From positions 113,696 through 177,695 of the forward strand of contig NZ_JAZHPF010000007.1 of assembly GCF_036543075.1 (NCBI RefSeq): a DNA stretch of 64,000 nucleotides, given 5' to 3'. Source of the stretch: Deinococcus sp. YIM 134068. GTDB lineage: Bacteria; Deinococcota; Deinococci; Deinococcales; Deinococcaceae. A program made the position numbers and the translations under genes. Below, piece after piece: positions 17,617 to 26,075 of this stretch. How positions within the stretch are numbered: position 1 is the first letter of the stretch; every line of letters begins with the position of its first letter. The notes beneath the pieces are model-generated. The model was not told the DNA's origin, did not search any database, and saw nothing but the letters and a program-made list of their open reading frames with translations.

Positions 17617-18806
17617 CGTTCATCCCTACCCGCCGTCCTCCCCGGCCCCACGTGATGCACATGGTCGCTAACCTCGACCTCGGCGGCTCGGAGGAGGTCG
17701 CGCTGGCCCTGACCGAGTGGCTCGCCGGGGAGTGCGAGTTTTCCTTTTTCGCCACGCTGGGGATCGCCGACACCACCGTGGGCCGGGACATGCAGGAGCG
17801 GCTGCGGCGGCTGAACGTCCCGGTGTACTGCGGCACGCCGCTCGACATGAAGCGCGGCGGGATGATTCACGGGGGACTGCGGCTGCGGCAGGTTCTGCGC
17901 CGCGTGCGGCCCGACGTCCTGCACCTGCACACCGACATCCCCGACGGGGCCTACGCGGCGAGCACCCTCTTCGGGCGTGACGGGCCGGGGCTGCGGGTGG
18001 TGCGGACCATCCACAACACGGTGATCTGGCCGAAGTGGCACCGGGTCGGGCGCTGGGTCGAGCGCCGACTGGAGGACACCGACATCGTGGCGGTGTCACA
18101 CGCCAGCCTGGAGGGCCTGCACCGCTTCCGGGACAGTCAGGGCCTGCGTCGCCTGCCTGGCGAGCAGGGCGTGGTCGTGTACAACGGCGTGGCCGCCCGC
18201 CCGCTCCCGCCCGCCCGCCGCGAGCCGGGACCCGCGCGGGTCCTCTTCGCCGCCCGGATGGAAGCCCAGAAGGGCGTGGACCTGCTCCCCGCTATCCTGG
18301 AGCGGGCCGCCGCCCTCACGTCCGCCCCGGCGAGCGTCACGCTGCTCGGTCACGGGACGCTGGAGGCTTCCCTGCGACGCCGGATGGGGACCTCCTCCCT
18401 GCGCTGGCCGGTCACGTTCGGGCCGCCCGTGCCGGGGCTGGGCGCGCGGCTGGCCGACTACGACGTGGTGCTGATGCCCTCGCGCTTCGAGGGGCTGGGG
18501 CTGCTCGGCGTCGAGGCGCTCATCGCGGGCACCCCGCTGATCGCCTCCGACATCGATGGGCTGCGGGAGGTCGTGCCCCCCGGCCATGAGCTGCTGGCCC
18601 CGCCGGAGGACGTGGAGGCCTTCGCGCGACTGCTTGCGCGGGTGGTGGAGGACCCGCAGGCTCACCGCGAGCGCGCCCGCCCCCTGAGCGCCCCCACGGC
18701 GGAGAGGTTCAGCCCCGCGCGCATGGCGGACGCCTACCTCCGTATCTACCGGGCGCACGCGGAACGGCAGGTCCCCGCGTCGCCGGGCCGGGCGGTGGCC
18801 GTGTGA
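17613..18806 (+). CDS. GT4 family glycosyltransferase
   Basis: A 397-residue retaining glycosyltransferase. 'VMHMVANLDLGGSEEVALAL' is the N-terminal GT4 signature (GG-x-E), followed by 'LHLHTDIPDGAYAAS'. The C-terminal half has 'LFAARMEAQKGVDLLPAI', 'VTLLGHGTLEASL', and the donor-site stretch 'MPSRFEGLGLLGVEALIAGT' with the conserved E-x7-E pair. ATG at 17613 overlaps the polymerase stop, and its own stop overlaps the next GTG (GTGA), so three genes are tightly coupled. It probably adds one sugar of the repeat; which sugar is unknown. Confidence 0.88.
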   Translation: MTFIPTRRPPRPHVMHMVANLDLGGSEEVALALTEWLAGECEFSFFATLGIADTTVGRDMQERLRRLNVPVYCGTPLDMKRGGMIHGGLRLRQVLRRVRPDVLHLHTDIPDGAYAASTLFGRDGPGLRVVRTIHNTVIWPKWHRVGRWVERRLEDTDIVAVSHASLEGLHRFRDSQGLRRLPGEQGVVVYNGVAARPLPPARREPGPARVLFAARMEAQKGVDLLPAILERAAALTSAPASVTLLGHGTLEASLRRRMGTSSLRWPVTFGPPVPGLGARLADYDVVLMPSRFEGLGLLGVEALIAGTPLIASDIDGLREVVPPGHELLAPPEDVEAFARLLARVVEDPQAHRERARPLSAPTAERFSPARMADAYLRIYRAHAERQVPASPGRAVAV

Positions 18807-20023
18807 ACGTCCTCGTGGTCCACAACTTCTACCGCCAGCCGGGCGGCGAGGACGAGGTGTTCCGCGCCGAGACGCGCGAGCTGGCGCGTCAGGGGGTGAA
18901 CGTCCACACGTTCACGGTCCACAACGACGACCTGCGGGGGCACTCGGCGGCAGGGACGGCACGGGCGACGATCTGGAACCCGGCCCCGGCGCGGGCGTTG
19001 TCGGCGCTCGTGCGCGAACATGGGATAGACGTGGTGCATTTCCACAACACCTTCCAGGTCGTCTCGCCTGCCGCCTACCGGGCGGTGCGGGGGGCCGGGG
19101 CCGCCGTGGTGCAGACGCTTCACAACTACCGCCTGCTGTGCGCGGCGGCCACACTCTACCGGGACGGCCACCCCTGCGGGGACTGCCTGGGCAAGACGCC
19201 CCCCTGGCCCGCCGTGCGCCACGCCTGCTACCGAGGCAGCCGCGCCGCCTCGGGGGTGGTGGCCGCCATGCAGACCACCCACCGCCTGCTGGGCACCTAC
19301 GACCGCGCGGTGGACCTGTACATCACCCTGACCGACCAGATGCGTGACGTGTACGTGCGCGGCGGCCTGCCGGGGAACAAACTCGTCGTGAAATCCAATT
19401 TCCTCGCCGAGGACCCCGGCGTGGGGGGCGGGGACGGCAGCTACGCCCTGTTCGCCGGGCGGCTCACCCCGGAGAAGGGGGTGCGGACGCTGCTCACCGC
19501 GTGGCGTGAGTCGGGCCTGGGCGAGCGGCTGCCCCTGCGGGTGGTCGGGGACGGCCCGCTCGCCGGGGAGGTCGAGGCGGCGGCACGTTCGGGGTCCGGC
19601 GTGGAGTTCCTCGGCCAGCGGCCCCATGCGGACGTTCTGGAGTTGATGCGCGGCGCGCGGCTGCTCGTCTTCCCCTCCGAGTGGCCCGAACCCTTCGGGC
19701 TGACCCTGATCGAGGCCCTCGCCACCGGGCTGCCCGTAGTGGCGGGTCACATCGGCTCGGCGGCCACGCTCGTGGAGCACGGCCACACCGGGCGTCACTT
19801 CCGCCCCGGCGACCCGGCGGACCTCGCCGCGCAGGTGCGCTGGCTGCTCGACCACCCGGAGGACTTCGCCCCCATGCGCGGTCACGCCCGCCGGGCCTAC
19901 GAGGCGAACTACACCGCCCCCGCCAATGTCCGCGCCCTGCTCGACCTGTACCGCCGGGCGATCCGGCAGCGCGCGGGCCAGCCCCACCCCGGCCACCCCT
20001 CACCCCTGCGCGGAGGTTCCTGA
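18803..20023 (+). CDS. GT4 family glycosyltransferase with CxxC segment
   Basis: A 406-residue GT4 enzyme. N-terminal 'VLVVHNFYRQPGGEDEVFRAE' and 'VVHFHNTFQVVSPAAY' are typical; the middle contains 'HPCGDCLGKTPPW', a conserved Cys-x-x-Cys segment seen in a GT4 subgroup next to the 'TLHNYRLLC' loop. The C-terminal half has 'LFAGRLTPEKGVRTLLTAW' and 'FPSEWPEPFGLTLIEALATG'. GTG at 18803 overlaps the preceding stop by 4 bp. Two bases after its stop region the next lipoprotein gene begins. Sugar specificity not deducible. Confidence 0.88.
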   Translation: MNVLVVHNFYRQPGGEDEVFRAETRELARQGVNVHTFTVHNDDLRGHSAAGTARATIWNPAPARALSALVREHGIDVVHFHNTFQVVSPAAYRAVRGAGAAVVQTLHNYRLLCAAATLYRDGHPCGDCLGKTPPWPAVRHACYRGSRAASGVVAAMQTTHRLLGTYDRAVDLYITLTDQMRDVYVRGGLPGNKLVVKSNFLAEDPGVGGGDGSYALFAGRLTPEKGVRTLLTAWRESGLGERLPLRVVGDGPLAGEVEAAARSGSGVEFLGQRPHADVLELMRGARLLVFPSEWPEPFGLTLIEALATGLPVVAGHIGSAATLVEHGHTGRHFRPGDPADLAAQVRWLLDHPEDFAPMRGHARRAYEANYTAPANVRALLDLYRRAIRQRAGQPHPGHPSPLRGGS

Positions 20024-20025
20024 CC

Positions 20026-22983
20026 ATGAGACGCCCCCAACCCCGGCCCACCGCCCACCGCCTCGCCCTGCTCCTGGCCCTGGGGGCCGGGCTGCTGGGC
20101 TGTGGCCGCCAGTCCTCCACCGAAACTGAAGCGAATGCCGGAACGGAGTTCGTGTACGACGGGGGAGACTACAGTTGGAGCAGCGGGGCGGACGCGGGCG
20201 TCACGGCCCTGACCCTCGCGGCAGGCGACAATCCCCTGAGTGCCCAGCCCTGGGCCGCCGCCACGAACGGCTGGGGTCCGGTCGAGGTCGATGCGAGCGT
20301 CGGCGAGAAGGGCGCGGGCGACGGGCGCACCCTCACGCTCGCGGGCAGGACCTACGCGCGGGGCCTCGGCACCCATGCCAACTCCAGCCTAACGTTCGAC
20401 CTGAACGGGCAGTGCCGGACGTTCACGGCGGACGTGGGCGTAGACGACGAGGTGGGACCTCGCGGCTCGGTCGTCTTTCAGGTGTACGGGGACGACGAGA
20501 AGCTCTACGACAGCGGCGTGATGACGGGCGCGAGTGCGACGAGGAGCGTTCAGGTGGACGTGTCGGACAGGGCCGAACTCCGGCTCGTCGCCACGAACGG
20601 GGGCGACGGCCTGAGCCACGACCACGCCGACTGGGCGCTTCCCCTCCTGGGGGGGTGTACGGCGACGCCGGGGGCCATCCGCATCAACGCGGGCGGCCCG
20701 GCGCAGACCGTGGGCGGGACCGAGTGGCGGGGCTGCACGTCCGTGGGGGCGTGCGGGGGGTACGTCACGGGCGGCTTCGCCTACGGGGAGGGGGACGCGG
20801 TGACGGGGACGCTGCCGCCCGCGAACGCGGCGCTCTACCAGACCGAGTGGACGGGCGGCGTGACCAACGGCGTGGAGGCCGGGGAGGTCGCCTTCGCCTT
20901 CGACGTGCCCGTTCCGAACGGCGCGTACCAGGTCCGGCTGCACTTCGCGGAGCTGAACAAGACGGCGGCGGGCGCACGCGTCTTCGACGTGAACCTGGAG
21001 GGCGGCGGGGCCGAGCTGGAGGGCCTCGACATCTTCGAGGAGGCGGGTGGGGCGGGCCGCGCGCTCGTCCGCAGCGTGCCCGTCACGGTCGCGGACGGGG
21101 CGCTGAACATCGCCTTCGTGCGGCGGGTGGAGAACGCGAAGGTCAGCGCCATCGAGATTCTGCCGCTCGCCCCACAGGGCGGCGCGGGCGACGTGGGCCT
21201 AGCGCCCGCCGAACTCGTCTACAGCGGCGTGCGCGGCACCGTGAGCGCGCCCCGGACCCTCACCGTCCGCAACGGCGGCACCGGGCCGCTGCGGGTGACG
21301 GGCCTGACCCTCGCGGGCGAGGACGCGGCCAGCTTCCGGCTGGAGGCCCCGGCCCTGCCCCTGACGCTCGGGGCCGGGGGGAGCGTGGCCGTGCCGTTGC
21401 GCTTCGCCCCCGTGAACGACCTGGGATCACTCCGGGCGGAGGTGCGGGTCGAGACCGACGACGCCGACGAGCCGACCCTCACCGCCGGCCTCTCCGGCCT
21501 GAGCGCGCGGGGGCTTCAGGGCGACCAGGAACCGCCCCTCCAGGCCATCACCCAGACGCTCGGGTACACGGTGAACGTGGGCGGCAGCGCCCTGATCCTG
21601 GGCACGGGCACCGAACCCCTGGGCGACGAGGTGGCGGCCCCGCTGTTCCGCAAGCTCGGCAGCGGCCCCGTCACCCTGCGCCCGGTGGCCCGCTACTCGC
21701 CCGACGACCTGCTCCCCTTCGGGTATTTCACGGAGACGGGCGGCACACCCACCCTCAACGAGGTCGCCGTAATCGCGCGCGGCCAGGAACAGACGCTCAA
21801 TCCGTCGGTCGTCTCGGGCGGGGCGGGCGGCTTCGACCCCGGCACGGCGACCTTCGGCCTGTACGTGGGCCGCACGAGCTACGCGCCGCAGCCCAACTTC
21901 ACGCGCGACAGCCTGAACACCGGCCCGGTCCGGCACGCCACGCGCATCTACCCCCTGAGGGACCGCGCCGGGCAGCCGCTCACCGGGCAGTACCTGGTGG
22001 CCTTCGAGCCGGCGGTGAACGGCGACTATCAGGACTACGTGTTCGTGGTGGGCAACGTGGTCCCGGTCGTGCCCCCGGTGAGCTGGCAGGAGCGCGCGGG
22101 GGCGCGGGTGGCCGTCTCCGAGGCGCAGGGGGCGGCGGTGAACGGGCGGCTCTACATCTTCGGGGGCTTCGACAAGGACCTCCAGACCACCGCCCGCGCG
22201 CAGGCGTACACCCTCGCCACGAACTCCTGGGCGGCGGTTCAGGACATGCCCCAGCAGATCACCCACGGGGCCGTGGCGGCGGACGGGGGGACCATCTACA
22301 TGGCGGGCGGCTTCGTGGGCCGCCATCCGGGGCCACAGACCGCGAACGTGTGGAAGTACAGCGTGGCGCAGGGCACCTGGAGCGCCGGGCCGCCGCTGCC
22401 GCGCGCGGTGGGGGCGGGTGCTCTCGTGCGCCTGGGGCGGCGGCTGCACTTCTTCGGCGGAACCGAACGCGACCCGTCGGACACGAACATCTACCGCCGC
22501 GACTCGCCCGACCACTGGGTCCTGAACCTGGACGGCGGGGACACGACCTGGGAGAGCCTGGCCCCGCTGCCCAACCCGCGCAACCACCTCGCCGGGGCGG
22601 TGCTGAACGGCAGGATTTACGCCCTGGGCGGTCAGCACCTCGGGGACGAGGACCACGGCAATCAGGCGGCGGTCCACGCCTACGACCCCGCCACGAACAC
22701 CTGGACCGAGCGGGCGAGCCTGCCGCGCGAGGTGGGCCACATCAACGCCTCGACGGTCGCGTGGGGCGGCCAGCTCGTCGTCGTGACGGGGGTGGCGGGC
22801 CACTCCGCCGAGATCGCGGACGTGAACGCCTACGACCCCGCCGCGAACCGCTGGACGGCCCTCACGCCGCTGCCCGCCGCCCGGCAGTCGCCCGTCGCGG
22901 GGGTGATCGACGGACAGCTCGTCGTCTCCACCGGCTCGCTGCCGTCGGGCGTCTTCGCGACGACCTGGGTGGGCGACCGATGA
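20026..22983 (+). CDS. Lipoprotein: NPCBM, malectin, DUF4114-like and kelch domains
   Basis: A 985-residue lipoprotein. Lipobox LLGC (Cys26); motif 'FVYDGGDYSWSSG'; one NPCBM (about 69-205: 'ATNGWGPVEVD', 'GLGTHANSS', 'VGVDDEVG', 'SHDHADWA'); malectin (about 212-375: 'IRINAGGPAQTVGG', 'YQVRLHFAELNKTAAGARVF'); choice-of-anchor-D/ASH segment (about 380-480); a DUF4114-like module ending 'GDYQDYVFVVGNV'; kelch propeller from about 690 to the end ('GRLYIFGGFDK', 'YDPATNTWTERASLP'). It combines the C-terminal modules of the two minus-strand lipoproteins. ATG 20026 has a GGAGG site; an upstream reading frame that extends it is not used. The stop overlaps the next gene's ATG by 4 bp, so it is co-translated with a glycosyltransferase. 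Confidence 0.87.
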   Translation: MRRPQPRPTAHRLALLLALGAGLLGCGRQSSTETEANAGTEFVYDGGDYSWSSGADAGVTALTLAAGDNPLSAQPWAAATNGWGPVEVDASVGEKGAGDGRTLTLAGRTYARGLGTHANSSLTFDLNGQCRTFTADVGVDDEVGPRGSVVFQVYGDDEKLYDSGVMTGASATRSVQVDVSDRAELRLVATNGGDGLSHDHADWALPLLGGCTATPGAIRINAGGPAQTVGGTEWRGCTSVGACGGYVTGGFAYGEGDAVTGTLPPANAALYQTEWTGGVTNGVEAGEVAFAFDVPVPNGAYQVRLHFAELNKTAAGARVFDVNLEGGGAELEGLDIFEEAGGAGRALVRSVPVTVADGALNIAFVRRVENAKVSAIEILPLAPQGGAGDVGLAPAELVYSGVRGTVSAPRTLTVRNGGTGPLRVTGLTLAGEDAASFRLEAPALPLTLGAGGSVAVPLRFAPVNDLGSLRAEVRVETDDADEPTLTAGLSGLSARGLQGDQEPPLQAITQTLGYTVNVGGSALILGTGTEPLGDEVAAPLFRKLGSGPVTLRPVARYSPDDLLPFGYFTETGGTPTLNEVAVIARGQEQTLNPSVVSGGAGGFDPGTATFGLYVGRTSYAPQPNFTRDSLNTGPVRHATRIYPLRDRAGQPLTGQYLVAFEPAVNGDYQDYVFVVGNVVPVVPPVSWQERAGARVAVSEAQGAAVNGRLYIFGGFDKDLQTTARAQAYTLATNSWAAVQDMPQQITHGAVAADGGTIYMAGGFVGRHPGPQTANVWKYSVAQGTWSAGPPLPRAVGAGALVRLGRRLHFFGGTERDPSDTNIYRRDSPDHWVLNLDGGDTTWESLAPLPNPRNHLAGAVLNGRIYALGGQHLGDEDHGNQAAVHAYDPATNTWTERASLPREVGHINASTVAWGGQLVVVTGVAGHSAEIADVNAYDPAANRWTALTPLPAARQSPVAGVIDGQLVVSTGSLPSGVFATTWVGDR

Positions 22984-24149
22984 CCCGGCGGCTGAGGGTC
23001 CTCTTCCTGTTCGAGGGGCTGTACGGGCGCGGGGCCGAGCGCGTCTCGCTGGGCCTGATCTCCCGCCTCGACCGGGAGGCGTTCGAGCCGTCCATCTGGA
23101 TTCTGCGCGGCGGCGAGGACGCCCTGCGCGCGGAGGTGCCGGAGGGCGTCCCCGTGACGGTCGTGCTGGGGGAGGGCCAGCGCATCCGCCACGCGCTGAC
23201 ACGGGTGCCCGCCACCCTGCTGCGGCAGGCGCGCGGGGCCGACGTGATCGTGGGCACGGTGGAGCTGATGCCCACGTACTTCGCGGGGCTGGCGGGCCTG
23301 CTCACGGGCAGGCCCGCCGTCGGCTGGGTCCGCAACTCGCTCGACCACACCTACGCCGAGCAGCCCGCGTGGCACCGCCTCCTCTCGCGCGTGGTCTACG
23401 CCCGGCTGCCCCGGCTGGTGTGCGTGTCGCGGGGAACGCGTGACACCCTCGCCCGCCTCCAGCGCCTGCGCGACGAGCAGTTCCGGGTGGTCTACAACCC
23501 GGTGGACCTCGCCCGCATCGGCGAGTGGCAGGCCGGGCCGCTTCCCGAGTGGGCACAGGGCATGACCCGGCGGCCCACCGTCCTCGGGGCGGGGCGGCTG
23601 ACCGCGCAGAAGGGCTTCGACACGCTCATTCGCGCCCACGCCCTCCTGCGGGAGCGTGGGGTGGACCACGACCTCCTGATTGTCGGCGAGGGCGAGTTGC
23701 GCGGCGAATTGGAGTCCCTCATCCGCGAGCTGGGTGTCTCGGGGAGCGTCCACCTGCCCGGCCACGTCCCCAATCCCTACCCGCTGATGCGCCACGCGGC
23801 GGCCTTCGCCCTGTCCTCACGCTGGGAGGGCTTCGGGAACGTCGTCGTGGAGGCGCTCGCGTGCGGGGTGCCCGTCGTCTCCACCGACTGTCCCTCCGGC
23901 CCCGCCGAGATTCTGGAGGGGGGCCGCCACGGTCTGCTCGTTCCGACCGACGACGCCGGGGCGCTGGCCTCCGCCCTCGGCACGGTGCTGGGGGACTCCG
24001 CGCTGGCCGCCCGCCTGCGCGAGAACGGCCCCCGCCGGGCGCGTGACTTCGCCCCCGAGGTCACGGTGCCGCAGTGGGAGGGGGTGTTGCGCGAGGTGGC
24101 GGCGGGGCGGGCGGCGGCGGACCGGACAACGGCGGGGGCGGGGACCTGA
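22980..24149 (+). CDS. GT4 family glycosyltransferase
   Basis: A 389-residue GT4 enzyme: 'VLFLFEGLYGRGAERVSLGL' (N-terminal acceptor side), 'GWVRNSLDHTYAEQPAW', 'VVYNPVDLARI', then 'VLGAGRLTAQKGFDTLIRAH', 'HLPGHVPNPYPLMRHA' and 'SSRWEGFGNVVVEALACGVP' with 'STDCPSGPAEIL'. This set is typical of N-acetylgalactosamine/N-acetylglucosamine-type GT4 enzymes, but that is only a hint. ATG at 22980 overlaps the lipoprotein stop. Gap of 109 bp to the WbaP-type gene. Confidence 0.88.
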   Translation: MTRRLRVLFLFEGLYGRGAERVSLGLISRLDREAFEPSIWILRGGEDALRAEVPEGVPVTVVLGEGQRIRHALTRVPATLLRQARGADVIVGTVELMPTYFAGLAGLLTGRPAVGWVRNSLDHTYAEQPAWHRLLSRVVYARLPRLVCVSRGTRDTLARLQRLRDEQFRVVYNPVDLARIGEWQAGPLPEWAQGMTRRPTVLGAGRLTAQKGFDTLIRAHALLRERGVDHDLLIVGEGELRGELESLIRELGVSGSVHLPGHVPNPYPLMRHAAAFALSSRWEGFGNVVVEALACGVPVVSTDCPSGPAEILEGGRHGLLVPTDDAGALASALGTVLGDSALAARLRENGPRRARDFAPEVTVPQWEGVLREVAAGRAAADRTTAGAGT

Positions 24150-24258
24150 ACCCCCCGCCGGGCACCGCTTTTGCGTTCGGGTAACGAGGGCGCACGCAGC
24201 ATGGCGGGCAGGCCGAAGTCCGAGAAGTGCCGCCGCCGCCCAACAGAGGAGTCCACGC

Positions 24259-25680
24259 ATGCAGGTGTACCGCGACAGCGTTTCTTCCCCCCCGTCCACG
24301 TCCGCCGCCGCGCCCCTCGTGCGCGGGCGGGGGCTGGTCAACGCGCTCGCGCTGTCGCTCGGCGACGTACTCGGCCTCGGACTGGCCCTCGCGCTCGTGG
24401 CAAGTGTGGGTGGGGAAGCCCTCCCGCGCTGGGCTGGGGGCGCGGCGGTGGTCTGGGTCCTCGGTGCCCACGTCCTGGGCCTGGCACCCGGCTGGGGCCT
24501 GAGCGCCGCCGCCGAACTCAAGCGCCTCGCGGCCCTGTCCCTGATCGTCTTCACCAGCACGGCGGCGGGTCTGTGGCTCGCGGGGGGCGGAATAGGGGCG
24601 CGCGACCTCGCCGTCCTCGCGCTGGCCTTCGTGGCCGCGTGGGTGTTCACAGCGGGGCTGCGGCCCTTCGTGCGGCGAATCCTGATCCGGGCGGGGCTGT
24701 GGGGCGTGCCCGCCGTGGTGTACGGCGGTGGGGCCACGGGCGCGCAACTCGTCGCCACCCTGCTCGATCACCCCGGCTACGGCTACCGCCCCGTCGGGGT
24801 CGTGGACGACGGCGCGGCCCCCGGCGAGCGGGTGCGCGGCGTCCCGGTGCTGGGGTCGGCGGCGGCCCCGTCCGCGCCCGTGGCCGTCCTCGCGCTGCCC
24901 GACGTGGGCCGCGAGCGGCTGTCCGAGATGCTCGACGGCCCGCTGCGGGCCTACCGCCGGGTGCTCATCGTTCCCGACCTGCCCGGCGCGGAGACGCTGT
25001 GGATGACCGCCTGCGACCTCGGCGGGGCGCTGGGGCTGGAGGTCACGCGCGACCTGCTCTCGCCCGTCTCGCGCGCGGGCAAGCGGGCCTTCGACCTCGC
25101 CGGGGTGCTGCTCAGCGCCCCGCTGTGGCTGCCCGCCTGCGCCGTGATCGCGCTGGCGATCTGGCTGGAGGGCCGCGCCCACCCGCTGTTCCTCCAGCGC
25201 CGGGTCGGCCTGGACGGCCAGCCCTTCACCACCTGGAAGTTCCGCACCATGCGCCCCGACGCGGAGGCGGTCTTGCAGGACGCCCTGACCCGCGACCCCG
25301 CCCTGCGTCAGGAGTGGGAGACGACCTTCAAGCTGCGCCGGGACCCCCGCGTCACCCGCCTGGGTGCCCTGCTCCGCAAGACCAGCCTCGACGAACTGCC
25401 CCAGCTCGTGAACGTCCTGCTCGGCCAGATGTCGCTCGTGGGGCCGCGCCCGCTGCCGCCCTACCACCACCACGAGCTGCCCCGCCACGTCCAGCTCCTG
25501 CGCGAGCGGGTGTGCCCCGGCATGACCGGGCTGTGGCAGGTCTCGGGCCGCTCGGCCTCCGGCAACGCCGGGATGGAACGCTGGGACCCCTACTACGTTC
25601 GCAACTGGTCCCCGTGGCTCGACCTCGTGATCCTGCTGCGGACCGTGCAGGTCGTGTTGCGCGGCTCGGGCGCGTACTAG
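24259..25680 (+). CDS. WbaP-type undecaprenyl-phosphate sugar phosphotransferase
   Basis: Initiates repeat-unit synthesis by moving a sugar-1-phosphate to undecaprenyl phosphate in the cytoplasmic membrane. The 473-residue protein has four N-terminal hydrophobic segments (to about residue 140), a CoA-binding-like Rossmann segment ('[17 protein letters not shown]'), and the C-terminal PglC-like catalytic domain starting '[16 protein letters not shown]': '[20 protein letters not shown]', '[16 protein letters not shown]', '[13 protein letters not shown]', '[13 protein letters not shown]'. The Asp-Glu dyad of the family is in SLDELPQ. ATG 24259 follows GAGGAG. Usually galactose- or glucose-phosphate specific; not resolved here. 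Confidence 0.92.
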   Translation: MQVYRDSVSSPPSTSAAAPLVRGRGLVNALALSLGDVLGLGLALALVASVGGEALPRWAGGAAVVWVLGAHVLGLAPGWGLSAAAELKRLAALSLIVFTSTAAGLWLAGGGIGARDLAVLALAFVAAWVFTAGLRPFVRRILIRAGLWGVPAVVYGGGATGAQLVATLLDHPGYGYRPVGVVDDGAAPGERVRGVPVLGSAAAPSAPVAVLALPDVGRERLSEMLDGPLRAYRRVLIVPDLPGAETLWMTACDLGGALGLEVTRDLLSPVSRAGKRAFDLAGVLLSAPLWLPACAVIALAIWLEGRAHPLFLQRRVGLDGQPFTTWKFRTMRPDAEAVLQDALTRDPALRQEWETTFKLRRDPRVTRLGALLRKTSLDELPQLVNVLLGQMSLVGPRPLPPYHHHELPRHVQLLRERVCPGMTGLWQVSGRSASGNAGMERWDPYYVRNWSPWLDLVILLRTVQVVLRGSGAY

Positions 25681-26075
25681 CTCCCGGTCCGCCGGTCGTT
25701 CACAGTGCGGTGCGACGGGTTCCCGGAGTGGGGGCCGCCGGGGCAGGGGAGGGCTGCCACGTTCGCCTCCCCCTCGTCCGGCTGCCGGACGGGCGGCGCT
25801 CGGCACCACACCTCCCCCCAACCCGCCGCAGCCAGCTCTCCACTCTCCATCAGAAGGAAGAAAGGAGGCATGCCCGGCCCTCCGGTCTTTCCCCGACCCC
25901 TCCCCCTGCCCCACTGGGTTAGACTGGGTTCCTCCCCGCCGTGTCTATCGAAAATTGTACATCTCCTCACCGAGCAACGAACCGTTAACGCACCGGGCGT
26001 CACACTCTCGCAGATCATCCGGGAGGCCGGGCCGAACGTCGGCTCTCCTGCACCTGCCGGACGAAAGGAGACCCC
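25681..26075. other. 395-bp gap between wbaP and the PQQ-type lipoprotein gene
   Basis: Non-coding as far as can be seen. It contains a possible -10 box (TAGACT near 25919) on the plus strand and a short AT-richer patch with a CGTTAACG palindrome near 25983. A GAAAGGAG ribosome site just before 26076 belongs to the next gene. No terminator hairpin was found. Confidence 0.4.

Noticed and set aside
20175..22979. Extension of the GT4 gene at 22980 back to 20175
   Set aside because: The frame is open, but the extra part overlaps the NPCBM/kelch lipoprotein in another frame and is low-complexity. The GT4 motif MTRRLRVLFLFEGL fixes the start at 22980.
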